Part shown: positions 1-4,060 of the stretch, piece after piece
How the letters are laid out: the number at the start of each line of letters is the position of its first letter
Position numbering within the stretch: position 1 is the first letter of the stretch
From: Syntrophomonadaceae bacterium
GTDB lineage: Bacteria; Bacillota; Syntrophomonadia; Syntrophomonadales; Syntrophothermaceae
Assembly: GCA_029907055.1 (NCBI GenBank)
Contig: JARYMO010000094.1
Span: 1 to 6,187 of the forward strand
DNA: 6,187 bases
Direction of reading: 5' to 3'
The notes under the pieces: model-generated
The model's input: the letters and a program-made list of their open reading frames with translations, nothing else
Databases searched by the model: none
What the model was told of the DNA's origin: nothing
Program-made: the position numbers and the translations under genes

Positions 1-33
1 AGCTGCCGGGACACAGTGCGCGGGGACTCGCAT

Positions 34-63
34 GAGGCCAACCGCCGTCCGGCGGTTGGCCTC
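34..63. terminator. Perfect 14-bp inverted repeat, probable terminator hairpin
   Basis: Arms 34-47 (GAGGCCAACCGCCG) and 50-63 are exact reverse complements with only TC between them. Neither side has a T-tract, so it is not a textbook intrinsic terminator, but a 14-bp GC-rich stem is unlikely by chance. The reading frame 3-35 ends in TGA at 33-35, overlapping the first bases of the stem. This would fit the 3' end of an upstream + strand gene, but only about ten codons are visible and I do not call that gene. The hairpin would insulate the riboswitch-controlled gene downstream. Confidence 0.55.
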
Positions 64-250
64 TGTGCTGGAAGCCCTTCGCCCGGGGAGGGAGCCGCAG
101 CAGGGGACGGGAAGACACGGAAAGGGGGTGAGGCCTGGCAGGGAACGCCGAACCCGGGGACCTGGACCCGGCGGGAGGCAACGGTCGCGAGAGGACCTTT
201 CCACCCACAACCGAGAACGCACCTTGCATGACGACACACTAGTTTGGACA
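64..250 (+). other. Gene-free GC-rich leader region, possibly structured RNA
   Basis: No convincing coding sequence is seen here; the overlapping short reading frames have no family features. The stretch has several possible pairings, for example CGCCG at 146-150 with CGGCG at 169-173, and CCGGG with CCCGG inside it. It also contains purine-rich blocks such as GGGGGTGAGGCC (124-135) and CCGAACCCG (148-156). These recall parts of the ydaO c-di-AMP riboswitch in order, but the invariant CAGCTAACCTCG block of that class is absent, so I do not assign it. A weak -35-like TTGCAT lies at 224-229. The promoter for the downstream riboswitch must lie in or before this stretch, but I cannot place it. 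Confidence 0.3.
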
Positions 251-345
251 TTGACAAGGGCAAAGCCATCGAAAGGTGGCGGCGCAAAGCTACAGGGGCT
301 AAGGCGGGCGGTGGCCCGCTATGCCAGCCAGTTGCCGGTGTTTGA
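250..345 (+). promoter_or_regulatory. c-di-GMP-I riboswitch (GEMM-I) upstream of LPXTG-type protein gene
   Basis: Seen: the core 255-338 has the GEMM-I signature. It contains AGGGCAAA (257-264), then hairpin GCCATC-GAAA-GGTGGC (265-280), then GCGCAAAGC (282-290). A second stem-loop follows, GCGGGC-GGTG-GCCCGC (304-319), and then the closing GTTGCCGG (331-338). The second stem carries an 11-nt GAAA tetraloop receptor (CTAAG 299-303 with TATG 320-323). Known from the Vibrio cholerae Vc2 aptamer: ligand contacts G20, A47 and C92. By alignment these fall on G260, A287 and C335, all conserved. G (not A) at the first site favours c-di-GMP over cGAMP. The aptamer ends 37 bases before the ATG at 376. 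I see no terminator hairpin in that interval, so control may act on translation, but the switching structure and the ON/OFF sign are not readable by eye. Confidence 0.93.
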
Positions 346-362
346 ACTGTATCCGATATTGG

Positions 363-368
363 GGAGGA
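363..368 (+). promoter_or_regulatory. Ribosome binding site deciding the start at 376
   Basis: GGAGGA at 363-368 directly abuts an ATG at 370, far too close for initiation there. It sits 7 bases before the ATG at 376, a normal distance. The second ATG is therefore the preferred start, which removes two residues (Met-Pro) from the longest reading frame. Confidence 0.75.
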
Positions 369-375
369 GATGCCC

Positions 376-1872
376 ATGAAGCGGTACAGGTCAGCGCCAG
401 CAACCTTGTGTGCAATCGCAATGGTCCTGGTGCTCCTCTTCGCCTGCGGGCCGGCCTGGGCGAATCCGGGCAACGGCAATGCTTACGCCTACGGACATGA
501 CCAACCAGGCAACGCGGCAGCGGATAGAGACAGGGGCGGCAACGGCCAGGGGAACGGCGGCGCCGACGGCCAGGGGCCGGGGCAGGGCGGCAGCCACGAG
601 CAGGGCGCACGCGACGGCCACAACCCCGGCCAGGGGCCGGCGCACCAGTCCGCTCCGGGGCCGGCTGACACCCAAAGGCAGGGCCAGAGCGCGGACCACC
701 GGCAGGACCCGGGCACCGGCGGGGACCAGGGAGGCAATGGCGGCAAGGAAGGGACCAGTCCGGGTAATGGCAACGGACCCGGCACGCCGCCTGACCCCGT
801 CGGGAGCGGGACTGGAGGCCAGGACCAGGCGGACGGCAAGGGCCCGGATGGCAATGGCGACGGTGACAGCAAGAACAAGGAAGACAAGGGAGGCCAGGGG
901 CAGGTACCAGGGCCTGACCTGTGCCAGCAAGGGGAGCTCAGCTACGCTGTGGAGGTGGTCGCGAAGGGCGACCACCGCCTGAACACGCAGGGGGTATGGG
1001 TCAAGTTCGAGATCACCCGCGGCGAATTCACGTCTGGGTGCCAGACGTTCGTCGCCTGCGGGGAGGAGCTGTCGGACAGGGACCGCGCCCTGCTCGCCGG
1101 CTGGGAAGGATACCCGCTGCGGGTGGCAGCCAAGGCGGGGCCGGATGAGCAAGTCAGCGCAGGATTCATCGACGGTATCGGTGACTGCCAAACACTCGAC
1201 GTTGCAGGGTTCACCGTCACGCTGACCGGCTACGACGCGCAGACCCAGACCTGGACCTTCACGGTGTGCGCCAACGCGCGCCACGCCCTCAGCCACTGGG
1301 ACTTCCAGTTCGTCCCGAGTGACGGAGAAGGCCAAGTCGGGGATGAAGGGAACACCAGCCCCCCGCAGCAGCCCGGTGAGCCCCCCGGGGAGGCTTCCGG
1401 CGAGGCTTCCGGTGAAGCTTCCGGCGAGGCTGCCAACCTCCAGGATGGAACCGCGGCTGGCGGTAACGAGAGCACCAGCAGTAGCAGCAGCAGCGACACC
1501 AGCGGCCAGATCCAGGGGTCCGGCAGCCAGAGCGGGAGCGAAATCGGCGCCACGCAGGAAGAAGAATCCGTAACCCCCTCGGGTGGGCAGCAACCCGGCA
1601 CGGTGGTGACCGGCCAAGAAAGCGGCGGCCGTGACAGCCATGCCGGCGTCGAAGGCACAGGGACCGGAAGCAGCAGCACGCCCGACGCGCTGGCGTGGAA
1701 CGAGCCGCTCCCGGCAGCCGCAGCGCCCGGGGGCACAGTGCCCCAGCCGCTGCAGGTGGAGGCCGGGGCGGCCGGCGCACCGCTGCCGTTCACCGGCGGC
1801 AACCCGGTCCCCTTCACGGGTGCGGGGATGGCCCTGCTGGCAGCAGCGGCCGCCCTGCGCAGGAGGGGCTGA
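376..1872 (+). CDS. LPXTG-type cell-surface protein, Gly/Asn/Gln-rich, c-di-GMP-controlled
   Basis: A 498-residue secreted protein predicted to be covalently anchored to the cell wall by a sortase. Residues 1-29 are a signal peptide: KRYR, a hydrophobic core at 11-23, and cleavage likely after AWA29. Residues 30-182 are low-complexity and probably disordered, rich in Gly, Asn, Gln, Asp and Pro (PGNGN, GQGPGQG). Residues 183-315 look globular and beta-rich with five cysteines (183, 222, 228, 271, 298), ending in ALSHWDF; I do not recognise this domain. Residues 316-465 are a Ser/Gly/Glu/Gln-rich stalk with four GEAS-type repeats and a Ser tract. The C-terminus has LPFTG (470-474), a second VPFTG (478-482), a short hydrophobic stretch and RRRG. 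The c-di-GMP-I riboswitch just upstream suggests a role in adhesion, matrix or the sessile/motile switch, by inference. No sortase gene is in the window. A strong hairpin terminator follows. Confidence 0.88.
   Translation: MKRYRSAPATLCAIAMVLVLLFACGPAWANPGNGNAYAYGHDQPGNAAADRDRGGNGQGNGGADGQGPGQGGSHEQGARDGHNPGQGPAHQSAPGPADTQRQGQSADHRQDPGTGGDQGGNGGKEGTSPGNGNGPGTPPDPVGSGTGGQDQADGKGPDGNGDGDSKNKEDKGGQGQVPGPDLCQQGELSYAVEVVAKGDHRLNTQGVWVKFEITRGEFTSGCQTFVACGEELSDRDRALLAGWEGYPLRVAAKAGPDEQVSAGFIDGIGDCQTLDVAGFTVTLTGYDAQTQTWTFTVCANARHALSHWDFQFVPSDGEGQVGDEGNTSPPQQPGEPPGEASGEASGEASGEAANLQDGTAAGGNESTSSSSSSDTSGQIQGSGSQSGSEIGATQEEESVTPSGGQQPGTVVTGQESGGRDSHAGVEGTGTGSSSTPDALAWNEPLPAAAAPGGTVPQPLQVEAGAAGAPLPFTGGNPVPFTGAGMALLAAAAALRRRG
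1387..1434 (+). repeat. Four tandem 12-bp units encoding Gly-Glu-Ala-Ser
   Basis: Units GGGGAGGCTTCC, GGCGAGGCTTCC, GGTGAAGCTTCC and GGCGAGGCTGCC follow each other in frame. They encode GEAS, GEAS, GEAS and GEAA (residues 338-353) in the stalk of the surface protein. The period is a multiple of three, so copy-number change would lengthen or shorten the stalk without a frameshift. A short AGC-type Ser tract (1477-1494, six Ser) lies nearby. Confidence 0.85.
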
Positions 1873-1937
1873 GCAGGGGACGCCGGTGGGGGAGCGACCC
1901 CGCCGGCAGGACACCGCGCGAGATCGGCTCCCAACAG

Positions 1938-1990
1938 GGAGGGGGCGACGCCTGGCGAGACCAGGAGCGTCGCCCCCTCCTCTCTTTCTT
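1938..1990 (+). terminator. Intrinsic terminator of the LPXTG-type gene
   Basis: GGAGGGGGCGACG (1938-1950) pairs over 13 bp with CGTCGCCCCCTCC (1968-1980). Inside, CCTGG (1951-1955) pairs with CCAGG (1961-1965) around a CGAGA loop, with an AG bulge. The stem is followed by pyrimidine-rich TCTCTTTCTT (1981-1990), as expected for + strand rho-independent termination, 66 bases after the stop codon. Confidence 0.85.
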
Positions 1991-2130
1991 GCAGCGGTCG
2001 GAGCGGGGCCGCGTGGGGCGCCGGGGTGAGGCCCGTGCCGCGAGGAAAGAGATCAGCGGGAAGCTGGATGTCCAGGCCAGGACAAGGAGGGCGGGTGAAA
2101 GGACACGGGTGGACGTGAGCCTAGCATGAA

Positions 2131-2158
2131 GAAGGCCCCGTCCGCGGACGGGGCCTTC
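2131..2158. terminator. Bidirectional terminator-like 28-bp palindrome between convergent genes
   Basis: GAAGGCCCCGTCCG followed by its exact reverse complement gives a perfect palindrome, 25 bases beyond the stop of the - strand transglutaminase-like gene. On the - strand it is followed by a weak TTC-rich tail (GGCCTTCTTC), on the + strand by TTCCGG. The position suits termination of the - strand gene and a back-up for the + strand gene. The 1991-2130 stretch between the two hairpins holds nothing else I can support. Confidence 0.7.
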
Positions 2159-2183
2159 CGGTTGCGTATCGGGTCCGGCAGCC

Positions 2184-3080
2184 TCAGTGGAGGGTGACCG
2201 AGGCAGCGGAGTGGGTCTGGGCGAAGAACTCCGGCGAAGGGTCAAAGTAGCGGTCGGAGGGGGCGGCGACGAAGCGGCCGTCCCGTATGTAGCCGGCGTC
2301 CCAGGTGGCGTCGAGGGTGACCCAGCGCCCGTCGGCGTACACCTGGTTCCAGGCGTGCAGCTGGGGCGCGCTGCCCCAGGCGGAGTTGCAGCAGACCTGC
2401 CCGTACACCACGCGGGCGGGCATGCGCAGTGCACGGGCGAGGGCTGCCACCAGGAAGGAGTAGTTGCCACAGGTGCCTGTCCGCTCCTCCAGCGTCTGGC
2501 TGGCGGGGACGAGACAGTCCTGGCCGCTGGCGTAGGCATCGTAGTCGTAGGCGATGTGGGCCGCCACCCAGTCGTGGATGGCCATGAGCCGCTCGGTCTC
2601 CGACATGCCGTCGGTGACCAGGGAAGCCGCCAGTTGCTGGATGGCCGGATGGTCGCTGTCCACGCAGGCGGAGGGGGCCAGTTCGCGCACGTCCTGCTGC
2701 AGCAGGTTGGTGACCTCGAAGCGGATGACGCCGTCGAAGCGCGAGCGGTTGTCGCCGGCCCACACCGTGTAGGTGCCGGGGCCGAAGCGCAGGGCCACCG
2801 TGCGCGCGAAACGCCCGTCTTCCACGGCGGCCGGGTAGGTGACCAGCTCGCCGCGGGGGCCGCGCAGGCAGAACCACACCTGGCTGAGGTCGGAGGTGCC
2901 GGCCAGCAGAAGCTCGCCCTGGCATTCCAAGCCGTTGGCACAGGGGCTCAGCACCCGGATGTGGTCGGAGGAGAAGCCGATGGCGTACCCGGCCAGGGCC
3001 GGTTGTGCGTACAGGGACAGGAATGCCGTCAACAGCAGTGATATGTACAGGATCCGCATGGTTCGAAGGCTTCGTCGCAT
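2184..3080 (-). CDS. Secreted transglutaminase-like cysteine enzyme (protease or cross-linker), c-di-GMP-controlled
   Basis: A 298-residue exported protein with a transglutaminase-like core. Residues 1-30 are a signal peptide (hydrophobic LYISLLLTAFLSLY, likely cleavage after ALA30). Residues about 31-135 look like a beta-sandwich domain, ending in the FEVTNLLQQDVRELAPS linker. Residues about 140-262 are the catalytic core. C204 lies in RTGTCGNYSFL, H242 in LHAWNQVYADG and D257 in WVTLDATWD, which is the full Cys-His-Asp triad. The tail YFDPSPEFFAQTH is typical of a family I recall from Clostridia. Bacterial members of this fold may cross-link proteins or act as cysteine proteases; sequence alone does not decide. 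The start is fixed by AAAGGAGG 7 bases upstream. The gene converges on the LPXTG-type gene and has its own c-di-GMP-I riboswitch about 90 bases upstream, so a shared surface function is inferred. C47, C53, C71, C139, C189, C230 and C231 could form disulfides. Confidence 0.9.
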   Translation of the reverse strand: MRRSLRTMRILYISLLLTAFLSLYAQPALAGYAIGFSSDHIRVLSPCANGLECQGELLLAGTSDLSQVWFCLRGPRGELVTYPAAVEDGRFARTVALRFGPGTYTVWAGDNRSRFDGVIRFEVTNLLQQDVRELAPSACVDSDHPAIQQLAASLVTDGMSETERLMAIHDWVAAHIAYDYDAYASGQDCLVPASQTLEERTGTCGNYSFLVAALARALRMPARVVYGQVCCNSAWGSAPQLHAWNQVYADGRWVTLDATWDAGYIRDGRFVAAPSDRYFDPSPEFFAQTHSAASVTLH

Positions 3081-3087
3081 CGAGCTT

Positions 3088-3095
3088 CCTCCTTT
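3088..3095 (-). promoter_or_regulatory. Ribosome binding site of the transglutaminase-like gene
   Basis: On the - strand this reads AAAGGAGG, a near-perfect anti-16S match, 7 bases before the ATG at 3080. It supports that start over the internal ATG at residue 8. It is also the natural target if the upstream riboswitch controls translation. Confidence 0.75.
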
Positions 3096-3164
3096 GCCCC
3101 GTTACTGCCGGCAGGGGGAACACGGTCACCGGCCAGGTGCGGGTGGCTGCGGTGCGGTCCTGCG

Positions 3165-3265
3165 ACGAGCTCCCCGGCAACTGGCTGGCCTAGCGGGAGT
3201 CCACCCGCCGTAGCCCCTGTAGCTTTGCGCCGCCACCTTTCGGTGGGTTTGCCCTTGCGGTTCGA
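3165..3265 (-). promoter_or_regulatory. c-di-GMP-I riboswitch (GEMM-I) upstream of transglutaminase-like gene
   Basis: Read on the - strand, core 3257 to 3174 shows AGGGCAAACC, then hairpin CCACC-GAAA-GGTGG, GCGCAAAGC, a GCGGG/CCCGC stem and the closing GTTGCCGG. The positions equivalent to Vc2 G20, A47 and C92 are G (3252), A (3225) and C (3177), all conserved. The core aligns without gaps to the other aptamer in this window with 8 differences in 84. Two of these fall in the tetraloop receptor: CUACG/UAGG here versus CUAAG/UAUG there. About 90 bases separate the aptamer from the ATG. The segment includes a possible GCCGG...CCGGC pairing (within about 3110-3150), but no hairpin followed by T residues, so the switching mechanism and its sign are unresolved. 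Confidence 0.92.
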
Positions 3266-3356
3266 CTATAGTCCTATTCTTTGTCTACAATTCTACAACG
3301 GTTGCCGACGAATGACAAGCAAATTAAGAAAAAAATTAGGACATTAAGAGGGGTAG
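3262..3356. promoter_or_regulatory. AT-rich divergent promoter region
   Basis: This stretch is markedly AT-rich against GC-rich surroundings and lies between divergent transcripts: the riboswitch/transglutaminase-like gene on the - strand and the macro-domain gene on the + strand. On the - strand a direct repeat TTGTAGAA TTGTAGAC occupies 3298-3283. TTGTAG (3298-3293) and TAGGAC (3276-3271) are a weak -35/-10 pair, 16 bases apart, that would start RNA just before the aptamer. TATAGT at 3270-3265 is a better -10 match but would start RNA too close to the aptamer core. On the + strand TTGCCG (3302-3307) and TAAGAA (3325-3330) are a weak pair 17 bases apart. Confidence 0.4.
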
Positions 3357-3415
3357 AGAGGCAAGGCGGAAGTGCCCGCGGTTCCCGCCGTTGCTGGGCC
3401 GGCAGGCGCGCGAAG

Positions 3416-3424
3416 TGGTAGAAT
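3416..3424 (+). promoter_or_regulatory. Candidate extended -10 promoter for the macro-domain/aminotransferase operon
   Basis: TGGTAGAAT matches the extended -10 form TGnTATAAT with one mismatch in the hexamer, and is followed by AT-rich AAAAGT. It lies 69 bases before the GTG start at 3493. No good -35 box is seen at the usual distance, which extended -10 promoters tolerate. Confidence 0.4.
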
Positions 3425-3492
3425 AAAAGTACGAGGCGTGATATCAAGCGTACGGGCGCCGCGGCCCGGGAGCGCAGGGGAGGTGCAGGCCG

Positions 3493-4038
3493 GTGCGATG
3501 GGAACTGCCAGGGGGAGCAATTGAACTGGTGCGGGGCGACATCACCGCCCAGGAGGTGGATGCCATTGTCAATGCCGCCAACGCCCAGCTGCTGCCGGGT
3601 GGCGGGGTGTGCGGGGCCATCCACCGCGCGGCGGGACCGGAACTGGCCATCGCCTGCGCCGAAATCGGCGGCTGCCCCACCGGGCAGGTGCGGGTGACCC
3701 CGGGGTTCCGCCTCCCGGCCCGCTACGTCATCCACGCCGTGGGCCCGGTGTACCGGGGAACGGGAGAGGAGGCGCAGCTGCTGGCCTCCTGCTACCGCGA
3801 GGCGCTGCGCGAGGCGGCGGCGCGCGGCTTGCGCAGCGTGGCCTTCCCGGCTATCAGCACCGGCATCTATGGCTATCCGCTGGAGGAGGCGGCGCGGGTG
3901 GCGCTGGCTGCCATCGCCGACTTCCTGCGCCGGGAGCGGCCGGGGCTGCTGGTGCGCATGGTGCTGTTCGGGGAACGCGATTTCGAGGTGCACGCGGCGG
4001 CGCTGCGGGAGCTGCGGCGGGCGGGGGACATTACCTGA
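3493..4038 (+). CDS. Macro-domain protein (ADP-ribose / O-acetyl-ADP-ribose binding, possible deacetylase)
   Basis: A 181-residue single-domain cytoplasmic protein, the length of E. coli YmdB. Macro-domain motifs occur in order: GDIT (15-18), VDAIVNAAN (22-30), LLPGGGVCGAIHRAAG (33-48), LPARYVIHAVGPVY (74-87) and the phosphate loop AISTGIYGYP (120-129). The family binds ADP-ribose; MacroD/YmdB members hydrolyse O-acetyl-ADP-ribose or remove mono-ADP-ribose. Here the Asp of the usual GGGGVDGAIH motif (catalytic in YmdB and MacroD1) is Cys40. Ligand binding is thus well supported, but enzymatic activity is uncertain. The start is a GTG with GGGGAGG about 9 bases upstream; the nearby ATG at 3498 is out of frame. 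The aminotransferase gene begins 22 bases after its stop, so the two are probably co-transcribed, although no shared pathway is obvious. Confidence 0.93.
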   Translation: MRWELPGGAIELVRGDITAQEVDAIVNAANAQLLPGGGVCGAIHRAAGPELAIACAEIGGCPTGQVRVTPGFRLPARYVIHAVGPVYRGTGEEAQLLASCYREALREAAARGLRSVAFPAISTGIYGYPLEEAARVALAAIADFLRRERPGLLVRMVLFGERDFEVHAAALRELRRAGDIT

Positions 4039-4060
4039 CAGGTGGCGAGGTGGGGGCGAC

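Noticed and set aside
64..215. Firm call of a ydaO-type c-di-AMP riboswitch
   Set aside because: Some blocks match in order, but the most conserved CAGCTAACC segment is absent. Kept only as a low-confidence finding.
252..257. Perfect TTGACA -35 box
   Set aside because: It lies at the edge of the first aptamer, and no -10 sequence is found 16-18 bases downstream, where the GAAA hairpin sits.
16..379. Short + strand open frames across the leader
   Set aside because: They overlap the 34-63 hairpin and one covers the riboswitch. Composition is Arg/Gly/Pro-rich with no family signal, as expected for untranslated GC-rich DNA.
436..450. Lipobox-like LFAC in the signal peptide of the surface protein (Cys24)
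   Set aside because: Phe at the -2 position is atypical, and a good signal peptidase I site (AWA29) plus a C-terminal sorting signal argue for wall anchoring. A lipoprotein is not fully excluded.
391..1914. A 507-residue - strand open frame antisense to the surface-protein gene
   Set aside because: GC-rich DNA keeps antisense frames open. Its product is Arg/Pro/Ala-rich with no domain, while the + strand reading has a signal peptide, sorting signal, ribosome binding site, riboswitch and terminator.
2093..2116. Tiny open frame (GTG start, seven codons) with an upstream AGGAGGG
   Set aside because: It is too short to support, lies between two terminators, and has no conservation evidence.
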